Positions 46,888 through 61,400 of a stretch of DNA of 64,000 nucleotides are shown in pieces. The DNA comes from Breviolum minutum Mf 1.05b.01 (Eukaryota > Sar > Dinophyceae > Suessiales > Symbiodiniaceae), in NCBI GenBank assembly GCA_000507305.1, contig DF241040.1, positions 26,990 to 90,989 on the forward strand. The letters run 5' to 3'. Within the stretch, counting starts at the first letter, position 1, and each line of letters begins with the position of its first letter. Position numbers and translations under genes: made by a program. The notes below the pieces were generated by a model. It was not told the DNA's origin. It saw nothing but the letters and a program-made list of their open reading frames with translations, and did not search any database.

Positions 46888-49800
46888 TCAGTTTTCCCAA
46901 TCTTTGCAGGAAACTGATGCGATGATCAACTCATCCAATTCCAACCATTGTAAGCTAGGCGGTAACGTGACACTGGTCAAACTTTGACGAAAGAAAAGAC
47001 CAAGAGTCAAGCTCCGAAGTTTTGGAGGTAAAATCACCTTTTTCAAAGATTGATTAAAACTGGCACCGAACTTCAAATGTTCAAGGTCCAAGGGTAATTG
47101 AACACCTTCCATTGAGGTATTGAAATAATATCCAAAAGTGAGACTTTTCAATGAAGCTGGCCATGTGACATCAACCAAACTTTGGTTGAAGTGAGTACCA
47201 AGAGTTAAGGATTCCAGATCCTGGTGGCGTTTGGTGAATGGGTGAATGGGAGGGTTGGGGAAAATGATACTTATGGTCTTGTTAAGCTGAATCAGAACAG
47301 TATCTTTGAGCATACATACACAATATATATGATTATACGTGAAAATAGCCGCAATAGCCTATGCAACATCACGTAATGTAGACATGCAGTTCCTATACAT
47401 ATTAAAAGCAACATGGTAATACCGTAATCCATATCTTTCTTTGCAGGAACATCAGGAAAGTCAACAAAGGAAGAGTGTTCAGCAACTGGCGCAAAAATAG
47501 CGCAGTCGGCCACATTCTGCCTTTGTTTCATCTTCATGCCAAAACTTAGGGTCCCGAAAGCATTTTCTTCAAACCATTTCACCAACATGGACTTTCCTCA
47601 AAAAGCACACATAATTCACGGCCTTTTTCAAATTGAAATCCGTCCATCTCAAGTGACATTTTTGTTTGTATGGCCAAAACCTGTCTCAATGCAAAATAAC
47701 TCTCCCAAAAAATGGTACCTCAAATCATCTAAAAATCCATCATGGCAACCGGTTTCCAGGTTCGATTTAATTCCGGTCCTCGGGAAATTGCACATCCACC
47801 AGACTCTGTCGGAAGTTCCGTCCAAACCTGGGGGTCAAAGAACAGGTCGAGGTAAGAAACTTATCCCTTTCAGGGGAACCCAACATATCCCACCCATGGA
47901 AAGGAAACTCATCTTCCCAACTTTTCATGGGAGATGCTGGGTTCTCCAAGGGGTTGGTGGTACTACTTACTACTTGAATGAATTGGCCATATTATTCTTT
48001 TCTGGCTTCATTGCTCATGTTGCTCCCACAGCTGCTTTTGATCACCTACAAAGTCTTTTCCCTCAGTCTTTCTGGTTGATTGCTATGTCATGGATGAACC
48101 ATTACCCGAAAAAAGCGATCTATACTTGGATTGACCTCCTTATTATCCCCCTCCTTCACCCACTCCCCCTCAAGCAACTCGCATTTGTTTAAAAATCATC
48201 TTCAGGTAGCGACCAAAACGACCGGGGGACATTCACACCAAAAAAACCAAAGGATTCCTTGAAAATTCCAAGGAACATCAAGGTTTTCAAGGTCGCTGGC
48301 CATCTGAGTCCTTTGAGACCTGAGATCATTTTTTCTGAAAAACATTGAATTCCAAAGGATCCAAAACAGTGACAAACCATGATGCTGGTGAGCTGTTTGT
48401 TTTGCAAGGTTCATGGGGATGTTTCTTTTAAACATCAAGGGGTTACCATCAGTTACTAAGTACCGAGCATCACTATCACTTGGGCGAAGGCTTAGTTGAA
48501 AGACATTCAAAACATTTGATTGGCAGTACGATGTTACCATCCTTAGCAACATCTGTTGGGATGGAAAAACAAAAACACGGCACAATTCTATACAGTTAAG
48601 ACATATCTATGGAATGCATGGGGCAAAACAAACATCTGACACATTCTCAACAAACTAGCTAACCGCGATGTTGTAATACCACTCAACTCCGTCTAGTTCA
48701 CAAAAAGGAAACCATACACATTCACATCCATAAATAAAGTGGGATTTTCTTCAAGGGAAGAATGGATGAGGGTGGTAAAAAAAGGTGCTGAACACTTCCC
48801 CTCGGAATGCCATTAAAAAAGTCATCTGACCAACCCGCAACTTCCTCCCTGTCCTAAAAACTGCATCGTCTTGGAAGGCACTTTAGTTTCTTCTAAGTTG
48901 GGCTTGTTTTTGTTCATCCTGAGGATCGTTTTGCCACTCAGGCGTAAACAAACATGCAGAAACAAACACCTTTGACACCCACTTGATCTAGAAAGCTCCT
49001 CAATTTCACCCGTCTCTTCAATTCAACACACATCATCAACCAATCAAACTAATCAACTCTCTCTTTCCCCTTGCTTTACTATGGTAAGTCATCCAACCAT
49101 CCCAACATTCGCCGATTTTTTGGATTTTTTCGTCCCAGATACTTTGATCAAACTCATCTCCAAAGGTTAAGCTCTGCAACGTGGGTGGCCAATGCATTTC
49201 ATCCATGGGTTGATTGAACTTCTCGCCGAAGATCAAGGTTTTTAACTCTGGAGGCCATATGACATCAGTAACACTCCTCACTTTTTGGAGGTGCGGGATG
49301 GATTCCCTATAGTTTCCAGGAAATGGTTTGTTGCTATACGTATATTTCAATCGTTTCCTGGAAAAAACATCTAGATTCATGAAAGGTGGAGTTTTCTATT
49401 ACACACAAATCTCACATAGTTGGGGGGGGGGGGGGGGGTGGAAGGGCGTGTAACAAAAAAAAGTAGTGGGAAGGACCTTTCTGTCAACTATCCAACTAGT
49501 GGTAGTGCAGTGTCTTAGCAAAAGGTCTGCTTCACGGGAAGATGAGAGAAAGTCTCCATGGATTTTACTCTGGAATTTTTGGGTTCGTTGTTGTGGCAAA
49601 AAATTGGGGTAAAAAATCGACCAACCGACTAGAGATTTGGCGGTTTCACTATGCAATTACTTCTTTCCCAGGTCCAGGTTGTTGCATTTTTCCAAACAAA
49701 TCACCTTTTGGCTCGTCTTGTGTAACTCTGTGAAGGCGTCTCGTTTCGCTCCAAGAACTGCTGCCAAGGGTACTGATTGAACTTCGCACTTAGCATCAAA

Positions 49801-52800
49801 TATTGCAACTTTTGTGGCCAATTCACCTTGCTTATGCTCCAGTTGAACGCATTGCCCAGGATCCTTTGGAGGTTTGTTGCCATGGGTTGGTGAGCTGGAG
49901 GGGGGCAACAACCCTACGGAAAACCAATACGGCATGGCTCGTTTCGAAAGGCAGAAGAAGTCCTGAGACAAGTCCTAACGTTGGAAAAGTGGAGAAAGAC
50001 TGAGACAAAAAGAATCAAAAAAAAACAAACAAAGTCAGTTTACTCCTCAAAGTGGTGCCATCTATCTATCCCAAATAAACATTTCGATGTAAATTTCAAT
50101 GATTTTTACATGTAAGACATAAGTCAGTCTTGTTTTAAGAACTTTCCTTTGGCGTGTTTCCAAGCCACTTACTTCGTGGCAAATGATATGTATCCCACTG
50201 AACTGGGGGGAATTTGAACTATCTTTAAAACCTGCCTTGACCAAAACCCGACAGCGATTAGCACCTGAAAGCATAACATCCCCAAACAGAACTCGCATTC
50301 TGAACCAACGTTTTCGGCCGTAGTCAAGGTAATGCATTGTTTCAACTAACTCTGTTACCAGTGTTTTGACCAGTACATTCGAAACATTGAAAAACTTACA
50401 TTTGCAGTACATCTTACGAATCTATCGAAACATCTCAAACGAACCAGTGTCATTTTTACAAGCATTCATCATTCCTTGTTCCATACGCCATGTGGTTTGG
50501 TCGTTGAGGTCGTTGAAGAACTTAAGATTGCTTCTCCAATGGTCCGAAACGTTTCGCAATCAATTGAATCAATAAATCTCATGGTCTCAAGGTCAAGACT
50601 TTTCCACGAAAAAAAACACCACACCATGCGGGTGTACTTGTTTTGGAGGGGGACAAAATCCATGGTGATTTGACCAACATGGTGGATCTTTTTCTTTTTA
50701 AACCATGCATCTTACCATTTTCTTCAAGAAAAAACACCCTGAACACTCACCTCTTTCCGAAGTCATCAATTCTTTGAGATGACAAATTGACCTTCCATGA
50801 TATCTGGATTTTTCAAAACCCCCAACCATCTGTTTTTTTCATATCAACCAACTGACCAACTGACCAACAAGCGTCAACTTCTCCAAGGCTTCGGGAAAAT
50901 GTACCGAATCCAAAGATTCGTTGTACTGAGCTCCCAGGGTCAGATCTTTCCTCAGAAGGATGACGAAAAAAAGGTTTGGAGGGAGGTAATGAAAATTCCA
51001 AAGTACAGTTTTGTATGAACAAATACCGAAAAACATGAGAACTCATCAGAAATTATCCTATATTAGATGTTTTTTTGTTCAAATGCGATTCGACAATTCA
51101 GGATCTTATGTGTTCATTCATGTTCAACAACAAGGGCCTGAGGGTATTTTACACTCCAAAGAACAAATTTCAAACATCTTGGACAAATGGAACATCAAAA
51201 TCTGTAATTTGAATCTCACATTCAAACACACCGAAGACCAAGTTTTACGATCCAGTTCCCCACCGAATCGGAGAATCGGTCCGCTGAAATTCAACGACTT
51301 TTATACCCCCAAAAGGCAAATGATAAGTTGTATTAATAGAAAGAGATCTCCTTTCAAAATAAAACCATTTTCGGATATCTATGTAAAATTTCAAGGAAAT
51401 TGAAGAGAACTGAAATTCTCGAAATGTCATGGGCATTTTCAAACAAGGATTCCTTCACCCAACGTTGGTCGTGAGATTGGTCATCAAAACCGAAGGCACA
51501 ACTTGGGAGGAAGTTCCAAGATTTGATTGAACTTCTCACCAAAGGTCAAGGTCTCTAAATTGCTCGGCAATTTCACCTTGTTGAAAGGTTGGAGGCATGT
51601 TGGGTCAATTGGTGGTGTCATTTCCAAATGATGCAAATGCCATGGGAATGGCATGATCTTGTAAGCAAAATGATGGGGCATATCATTATAAGATTGAGGT
51701 AGACCCACTATGCCGAACAAGTTTTCAACATCGGGCAAGCTGTTTTTGTTGATTCAGATCTTTCAACAATCCAACTCGCCAATCTTGGGCAAATCTCACC
51801 ATTTTTGGACTTCAGAAACGGTGTTTATACATTTCCCATCGAGATTTTGAAGCACGCAGCATTTGGTGATTATTTTTTTGCGCTGAGAAGGGCCAACCTT
51901 TCGGGGAGGGGGCCGGAAACATCCTTCTTGAAGTCCTGGTATTTTTTAGGCGATATTTGTTGCTTCCTTCCGCACATTTTTCCAAAGATTCGATGATTCC
52001 ATGAACTTCGTTTTTCGAACAAAAAAAGTGCATCAAAAACTGGGGATTTTCAAAAATCCCAAAGAAACACCAAGAACCATAACTTGGGTTGTCCCCATGC
52101 CCAGTAACAGTCACCGCCAACATTATGATATCTTTAGTAGGGGATCCGGACCGAAACCTCCATTTGCCACTGGCATACTGGGAGGGGGGACAACTCAAAT
52201 CATAACATACAACAAGATGAAAAACCCGTTGGCTTTTGCCACGACACTTTCGCCAAAGGTATGTTGAAGGCTTTGCCAAAAGTCAAGGTAATCATGCTGG
52301 ATGGCCACACCATGTTGAGTTCTTGAGCAAAATTTTCGCCTTGAAAAAGGGTTTCATGAGTTTCATGGAAAACTGGCCAGTTAAATGTGATTGTTTAGTT
52401 TTTTTGGGGGGGATGATACTATATATACATTAAATTCTAATGAATTATTATCAAAAAAAACATCCTTAGGTATTATAATGATCCACTAGATACTATAATC
52501 ATATTTTTTGTTTGTCTATGGAATGAAACATGAAGTCCTACCCACTTCTTTAAGGGTGAACAAAAATACGACACTTTACGATGAGACAAAACCTATGAAA
52601 TTAACCAACCCAGAAGTTTTCTCGAAATGTCATGATTTTCTTACATCAAAAAAATTCGGTCGGCGAGCCGTCAGTGTTTTGGAAAATCTTTCAACGTCCA
52701 GCAGATCAACGATGTTGGAATGTTTTTTGTTTTTGGGATGATATCTATTTATTATGTAAAGGATTCCCCCCCAATTTTTTCCAACCTCGGAAGGTATGAA

Positions 52801-55397
52801 GTTTTATCTTGAAAATGGGTAGTTGAAATCTGAGTTATGCGAGGAAAGACATGTGCAAACATGGAAGAATGGTGTATGAATAAATGCTTTTCAGTTGACC
52901 GTTTTTTCTAACCCTCCAAACCATCCAGTGCCGAAGCCAGCCGAGACGCATCAACTTATCGAGATCGCTTTTACCCAGGTATGCTGTCCCATAGGTTAAG
53001 ATATGAGAAGAAGTGGAAAACGGACTAGTTGAAGAAATATTTCTGTATTTCCTACAGTATCTTTCCAGGTTTCTGACATGTTGTGAATGTTGTGACCTGG
53101 TCACTACCAATTCACTACCCCCCTTTCCAAGTCACCAAAAGTCACGCATTGCAAGTGCGCGGGGAACGTCACCTTACCATCTCTGGGGCCCAGGCTTTAT
53201 TGGGAAGAAACAACATCACATCCACGATTTGTATTTGCTATCCACCTCTGGATGGAATGAAATCAAAATTACAACCACCCCAAATTTTCCTGAAAGGAAA
53301 AGTACCGATACCCTTGTATTCACTACCTTGGAGGTTTCCTTCCTGGTCTGACCGAACTTTTTTTTTGCTGGTTTCTGTTTGTGAATTCTTAGTGCTGATT
53401 GGTTCAAGCTGCCAAGAGGACACATCTGTGCTCAGTCCTTTGCCTGGACAAAAAAGGGTGCAAATTCCATTGCCTAACTCCGAATGTACCGATTGTTTTG
53501 CAGGCTTCATTTTCCAACCCAGTTAGATTCAACCCCAGCGGACCTGCAGGACAGCAACATAAAACACGGAAATACGATGATCACGACGTCATGCTGTATA
53601 TATTCTGGCAGGAAGAAGTGTTCGACACGACTCCTTTCCCCAACCACGAATTACTGTGGATGTCACGATGTCGGATTTTCCCGTTATACCTCCTTTTGCC
53701 GTCCGGCCCTCCAAATCCGCTCAACTCCAAGCTCAGTGGCTTTTTCCATGGGTTGATTGAAGCACTTCCCAAAGGTCAAGGTTTCTAAAGCATCTGGCAA
53801 TGCCACCTTTTCCAAGCTCAGATTGAAAGAAACGCCAAAAGTCATGTGTTGCAAGCCGCTCCTCATTTTTGCAGACATGATTCGAGATGATGATGACTTT
53901 GTGTTGACAGAAGGGGGAACGACATGGAAATGGAAGACCAAACTAAACTGCTAAATGGAGATGTGAAACCAAGATGGACTTAGTATATTTGGTAGTATAA
54001 CTGCAAATCGTTTTCCAGTCTGATTCCTTACAGGGTGCTTCCTAAACCCCCCAAATCCACCCCCACCCAAAACCTCATTTACCCAAAAAATCTACAAAAT
54101 CACATTGAAAGCCCTTAGAGGTTGGCTCATGGAAACCGATTCAGTGATTTTTTACCGGTGAATCGATGCCATTTTTGATTGGTCACATGGAATCTCGATC
54201 CATATCTGGGGTGCCATTTCCCAAGGCCATTTGATCTCTTTTTTTCAACAACAAAAATTCCAACAATATCCCGTTGAATGTGATGAATTTCCCATTCTCC
54301 GGTTGTTGTTTGGGGTAATTCTGTGTTTGCATATCATTGGTATCGTTTTTTTCGAAAGTCTCTCCAAACCGGCATCGAGAGCTTCTCCGGATTTTGATCT
54401 GGTTCACCCTTGAAAGTTGTGGGTGGCAAAGAACGTTTTCAAGTTTCAAGTCACCCTGTTTTCAAGAAAATGGGTGAAGGATTTTTGATCGTGATTTGAT
54501 TAAGGGTGAAGGAGTGTCCCCCCCCAAAAAAAAATCAGGACTTGATTTGAGTCAAGGTCTTTTTTCTCCGCAAAGAATTTATGTCACTTTGGAAAATGTC
54601 TGAAGTCGGAAGGGAGACATCCCAAGGTTTTGTCCCACACAAGTTTTGGGTTGATGTTGTGATCTTGGAACACAAACAAACGGTATGAGGTCGCCTACTT
54701 GTCCGTCAATATCACCAAACAAACGCGTGGATGCAAACCTGAAAACTGGTGATGTCCCGTAATTCACATAGATTCTATCATCAACTCAGCGGCAAAACTG
54801 CTAAAAAACACGACATGAGTGATGCCAGGGAAAAAAAATATGCAGAAAAACAGTCCTTTGCTTCATCTGTAAAATGTGAGGGCACAAAAAAAATCCTAGT
54901 TCCTAGGTGAATGATGTAATCAGCGTTTCATTGAGGCAATGCTCTATCCATAGATCTTTCAGTATCATGATTTACCAAAAAACTCAGCGAAACAGTTCTC
55001 ATAGTTGAGGAACCCTCCCACAGTTCCTAGAAAATGGATTGATTAAACACCAATTGACTCATTGATCTTAAGCACCCCTAGGCAAAACTTGGTTTTTCAC
55101 CTGCCAGAAAATAGTCTGAACCTCCAGAAAAAATAGGGGTTCATCTTGCGACTCCACGCTCAAATGGCCGATGAACGGAAGGCTGATGAGGTCCAAGGGC
55201 TCATTGAAATTGGCGGTGAAGCTTAAGCGTTTCAAAGTTTCGGGAAAGGTCCTGAGTCGTCCAATGTGGCTCGAAGAAGCAGAAAAAGGTCAGCTGATGT
55301 CGAAGGTGGGGTGCAAAAGTGGTGTGTATATCCAGATTGTATGGTAGTAGTACATTAGTACATTGTATACAAAGACATCTTTGCAACCACTCCAAGA

Positions 55398-55441
<44 letters not shown>

Positions 55442-58400
55442 AACGAAGAAGAAGAAGAAGAAGAAGAAGAAGAAGAAGACGGCTGTGTTTCCACAAGTTC
55501 CCACCGTTCCGGTCTGCCAAGCCAAGAATCACACCTGCCTCCAACTTGGAACATCCAAGGGTCAAATTCTCCAATTGAGGCCATGAAATATTTTCAAGGC
55601 TTTCATTGTAGAAAAGACCCAAACTCAATGTCTCCAATTTGGATGGAAACATCACACCTGATGGGCTAAAACGGACGTTGCAGCTGGAAAAAAAAAGGCT
55701 ATTTCTTTCGTGTGGTTTTTTTTTCACCAAGGTGTTGTGAACCTTTGTGGTTGTTTTTTTTTTCTGGTGTCAACCATTGAAATGTCCATCACCTTCCGGT
55801 AAAACACAACGAACTGATTGAATCTCTCACCAACTGATGGAAAGTCGGTTCCCGGGATAATCCTATTGGATCAGAATCAACCATGGTGAAAAAAAAATCC
55901 TATCATTAAAAACAACCTCGGTTTTAAACTTGGCTGTTTTTTGTTTTTGTATCTTTTAGCCTTTGAAACAGCTTTGAAGTGGTATCATGACCCCCCCACT
56001 GTGACTATCCAAATCCCGAAGTTTCGAACATATCATCGCATCCATTGAAAAAGAGTCATGGTGGGGGGGGGTGTTTTTTTTCTAAAGCATTCTCTATCTA
56101 AAATTGCATAAGTATTTCCAACTGTTTGGATGGTTCATCCCATCTTGCCTACAAAAACCTTAGATGTGTAAAACAGACGGTTTGTTAGCGAGTATACCGC
56201 ATTTCCCAACATGGTTTTTTTATCATGGTAGAAGATTTTTTTAAAAAAAAATATCACCTCAAACAATCCCAAGTCACACCATGGTTCACCAACAAAAAAA
56301 ATAAGGCGACGATTTTTTAGGAGGCCAAACATCTCCTGGATTGACTTATTTTTTGTTAAGGCCAAGATTCGGTGATTTTGAGGAACGGTCCCCAAACCTG
56401 GTGCTTTACTATTCCGGAGGGTAAAAGGATTGCTTACCCGAAGTGAAAAAGTATATAGATGCATTTGATCAAAAACTTACTGTCAAACTTTGATGGATCC
56501 TTAGTTCCCAGAAACCCTCCAATTAGAACAAACATGAACAACAATTGCATTAAACGCATCCACACTATACAACATATTCTCAGACTTTCTTTAGGGTAAC
56601 CAGTAACCTTTGCTCCCGGTTTTCCACCGAGTTCCAACCTTCCAGAGATTGGTTGAAGGCGTCGCCGAAGATCAAGATTCGCAAGGTTTCAGGGAGGGTG
56701 ATCCCCAACAAACTCTGATTGAACTTCCTACCGGGCGGATTTTTTGTTGCGCTTCGTTTTGGTTGAGTGGTTGAGAATCGTTAGGGTGGTTTTGTTTGGT
56801 CCAGAATCATACAGGGTCACTATATGACCAACCTAAACAAAGCACTATTTAAAGGAAATTTCTCAACATTATTGTAGATTTGCATTGTTTGATCCACGGA
56901 AAAAAAATCCTTGTGATATGCTAATGGGTAGTTTAATGATCTGTCATAAGTTGTCCCAATGAATTCTTGGCACTCGTTGGTCTCGTTGAGATTTGTCACG
57001 ATTTTCGCTGTCACTTTTGAAAAAAAAAAAACGCAACCAGGCAGGTGTTCATTTTTTTCAAATCAAGCAGTGAAAATCACAGGGATGTTAGACATCATGG
57101 TGGCAAACCCCTTTGTTCACCTGAAACCAACTGATTTCCTCGAGAGGTTTTGCCAAAACTGGAATTTACAAGTCGAAATATGAGCCGATTTCCTGCCCCA
57201 AAATCCTTCAGGACAAACAACCACCACCCTTGAAACACGAATCCATCCTCCCCCACAAAACCCACCAAAAACCATCACCCCAAAAATCAACAAACTTAAA
57301 ACGGTCCGGCGCCTTCCAAAGTTCAAGGACTGCAATTTTTCGGGTAAAGTCACCCGGTGCAATGGGTGGTTAAACCTCTCGCCCAAGGATAAACTTTGCA
57401 ACTTTGATGGAAGTTGCACCTCCTGCGACCAAGTTACCACAACCACAGGTTTCCATGGGGGGAATTGAAAACAGCAGTTGGGTATCACTACCACGTGATC
57501 CCTAAGAAAAATGCAACAACCAACAACCAGGTTGATGAGTCGAAAGCCGGAACACCTTTTGGCTTTTCTACTTTCCTCCAAGGATTAGGGGTAAATGTTG
57601 GGATGAAGCATCAACACATGCAACCAAAAGTCATCAAATAGGATTTCTAACATGACTTCTTTATTGCGGAGCACCAAATTTACTTTCTTTTGCCAATGGA
57701 AATAGTCATTCCACATCGCCAATCCCCCGTTTGGCATCGCAACATCTCCTCCAAATCGTTGCATTCTCGGCCCAAGGTCAAACTTTTCAGACTCTCCTGG
57801 GGTTCTCCCAAAAACTGCCAGGTTGTGCTGCGAAAAAAAGTTTCGGTCGCCGTTTTTTCGGTGGAATGTCCGGAGTCCTTCCCCCATTCTGGAAAAATGA
57901 AGAGCTAACAAAAACAACTTGAAAAACCAGCCCTTAAAATGAAAAATCATCGGAAGCAAGCCTTCATTTTTGGAGGGTTGCATGTGAATTTTGGCTAAAC
58001 TGATCTGAATTTCAAGCACAAAAATGAAGCTCAACAAGTTGGTTGACTGAAATTTCTGGGGTCAAAGATGTGCCTCTTTTGAACTCACTATGTTTAACAT
58101 ATCAACAACTGTCAACCTCGTTGGAGTTTTCGACCCCGCAAAATTGGATCCTGACTTCCTTCCCCCCAGTTTTTTGTGCGTGCAACAAAAAATCCGAAGA
58201 ATCTTTGAAGCAACAATAACACCGGAGACTGAAACACCACCCGAAAGAAACACCACCGAGTTTTTCAAAACGACTTTAGAAATCTGCTGATGCTCCATTT
58301 GGAGCCTCGGTATCTGAGCGTTTCTCTGAGCACACGATGGGAGTGGTAGGATTTTCCATCTACCCCAAAGCTTCAGCTTGGGAATGATCAACAAATTCAC

Positions 58401-61400
58401 CCAAACTTACATTATCAAACGATATAAATTGTTGTTTCCAGCAAACTCCCCGACCCTTCCACTCCCTGGCCAGGTGTCGGGTAAAATGGTTTGTGCCAAA
58501 CCAGAAAAGGAATGTCCAAAAGTGAGTTCTTGCAACTGCTGTGGCAACTTCACCTGTTTTTTCTACGTTGTTGTAAGTTGGGTGGGAAATTCAGGAAAAA
58601 TGAAACAAAGCACAACATAAACATAACACATGGGAACTCATGGGAACCACACATGGGAAGAAAAACAATCATATCAACTTGGGTGAGATTGGAATGGAAT
58701 GTTTTTGGGTGAACAAATGGATGGTGAATGAGTGTTTCTTTTGAAGGTCGACCACTGATTCGAGCCGATTTCGCTCTACAATCGGCTAGCTGCCTGAAAC
58801 GTACCGTCGGATTATTTTCAGGATCACAAGTGGCTTCAAAGGGGGATGAAACCAACCCCCCTAAAGGCGTGTGGGTGATTTTCGGGATGAAGTTTCCCTC
58901 TCGGACGTTGCTGGGTCATTAAGTTAAGGTATCCTTTTGGAAGAGATTACCTTGTCCCTGCTCAAAATTTCAATTTCCAAGCCAGGTTCTTTTTGAAGAA
59001 TTCATGCAAAAAAACGACAACTTCAGAAAAATCGTTTTTCTGTTGTTGAAAGTTTCCAACCAAATTTTGCCAACAATCCATTTTTGGGACACATTTTTGA
59101 GACAAGGATTCTACTCGAGTACCATCCCGGGGAACCATTGGTACAAGAGCAATCGAATCAAATCGGGATATTCATGGTGCACATCCCCAAGGCCGTAGGG
59201 TGTTGCTTGGTTACCCTGAAAACTTATCGTATCCAGCGTTGAGCATTCTCAACCTTTTCAAAGCGGTGCACAAGCAAAACAGGGTACTTGAAAAAGTAGC
59301 CAGTTTCATTTGCGACAAATCAACGCAATTTTCCATAATTCCCAAACTTGAACTAAGATCCATTTAAGATACTATTCTGAAATCACAAACTGCAATCCAT
59401 CATGATCCCAGATATCTGTGCCCACCGCTCGAATTTACCCAGAAATGTCTGACATCTCCACTTTGATGGTTGGATAACATATTCCAATCTTCTCGGCAAT
59501 TTACTTATAGCAAGAAAACCAACAAACCCTGGACAAAATCGTGCAGTTGACATCCAGAACAAAAAAAAATCCCAATCCTCGATCACACAAACCAAATCTA
59601 CCCAACAAAAATCATCTCAAAATCAGCATCCGCCTCTGCCATGCTTTGCCGAAATCGAAAGCCCAACGTCAAGACCTGAAAAAACATGGGAGTTTTCACC
59701 CTGATAGGGTGACATAAAGAAGATTCACCTCTGTAGAGGCTAGTTCCCGCTAGTGGTAGTGGTATACCAACCTGGATTTTTTTCCCTGAAGTTTTGGCAA
59801 CCTTGAAGATGATTTCTCAAGTTTTTCTTGGGGAAAAAAGCCTCAAGAAATCAAGAATATCATTTCAAGAAATCCTTTTTCCCCAAAATGCCCACACTAA
59901 AATTGACCCTAAGAATATCATCCAAATTCAATGTTTCTATTCACCCCAATACAAAAAAATTGACCCCACAATCTTCCAATATGGAACATACCTTCGGACT
60001 TCCGACCTTCATTCCATGCATCATGAGTTGATCCCCAGATCTGTGGGTTCACCACCGAAGAGTTCTTGGGGCTTTTTGGTTTTCAACTTCCACCCCGTTG
60101 AAAAATAATATCGCTGCAGAATCATGATTTGGGTGTTTCCAAAAATAGGGGTACCCCAAAATGGATGGTTTATAATGGAAAACCCTATTAACATGGATGA
60201 TTTGGGGAAAACCCACTATTTTCGGAAACATCCATTTCTTTTTATCCCTTTTTTGCTCCAAAGGTATTTCTAGTTTGTGAAAAACAAATTCCCAACAAAA
60301 AACTTTCCATCTGTGAAAACCCACCACGGTTGTTGTGAGCAGCACTTTGGGTGCTCCGTACTTGTAACTCCTCTGGCAGTTTCACTGAATCCAATTTTTC
60401 GTTGAATTCCACGTTGAAGATCAAGGTATGCCTCGGAATCTTGGGTTGAGGGTCTTTCCCTGTTGATGGGTTCAGAAACATCCAGCTTTTCACCAGTTTG
60501 GATGATGTTAGGGTCTCCCAATCTAAGGGGAAACAGCAAATATCATTTTTTTACTAAGCATCAACAGGTGGTGAAAGGGTTGGGATTCAGGGTAATGAAT
60601 CCAAGACAACATCAAACCCAGCTAATTCGAAACAGGATCTTCTACCGCAACTTTGGCAACATTTGGACTCCACACCTGCAAAATTGAAAGTAAAAAGGAG
60701 GTTTTGAAGTTTTCTGACATCATGATTTTCATCATATCCCCAAAATGGATGGTTTATAATGGAAAACCCTATCAAAGTGGATGATTTGGGGGGAAAACCC
60801 ATTATTTTTGGAAACACCCATATGTTTCATGTGAAACTCATGGGGGGTGTACCTGGTACCTCATGCAATGCTGGGATGCTCCCTTCCAATCTGTGGCACT
60901 GTGGCAACCTACCGTTGGATCCGCGGTGGATTTTTAGGGATTCTGAGGGCTCTAAGGACCGGATTCTCCCAAACGTAACTAATAGATTTGCATCAAGTTT
61001 GATTCCCTCCAATTATATGTGTCCCATGTACCCGCTGAAAAATTCATGGTTGGAGAGACGCCATCTTTTCAGATGCGTTGGCACTTAGTCTCAGGGAGGG
61101 TATCCCCCCCTGAAATTCAACGAATACAAACTCAAAATGACGCCATATTTGAAGCCGAAGATTACACTTTTTATGCTTGGGAATCTGCACCCAACCAACC
61201 TAAACAACCTTTATTTGCCACTGGCATCCCAGGTGGGGGGTAGATCCAAGGTATCATCTGTTCGTGGAATTTCCAGAGATTCTTAACCGATCCCTACCAA
61301 ACAAAGGGTGGAGACCTGGGACCACATCAACGACCATCGGGTGAAGCTACAAAGTGCTTGGCAGCTCTGCTGAGAGGCGTTTCAACGTCTCAACACCTCG

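Noticed and set aside
47292..47588. Possible extra FNIP exon (GTLSFGMKMKQ) on the minus strand
   Set aside because: Joining exon 47827-47779 directly to 47220-46888 gives perfect frame and repeat spacing, leaving no room for this piece.
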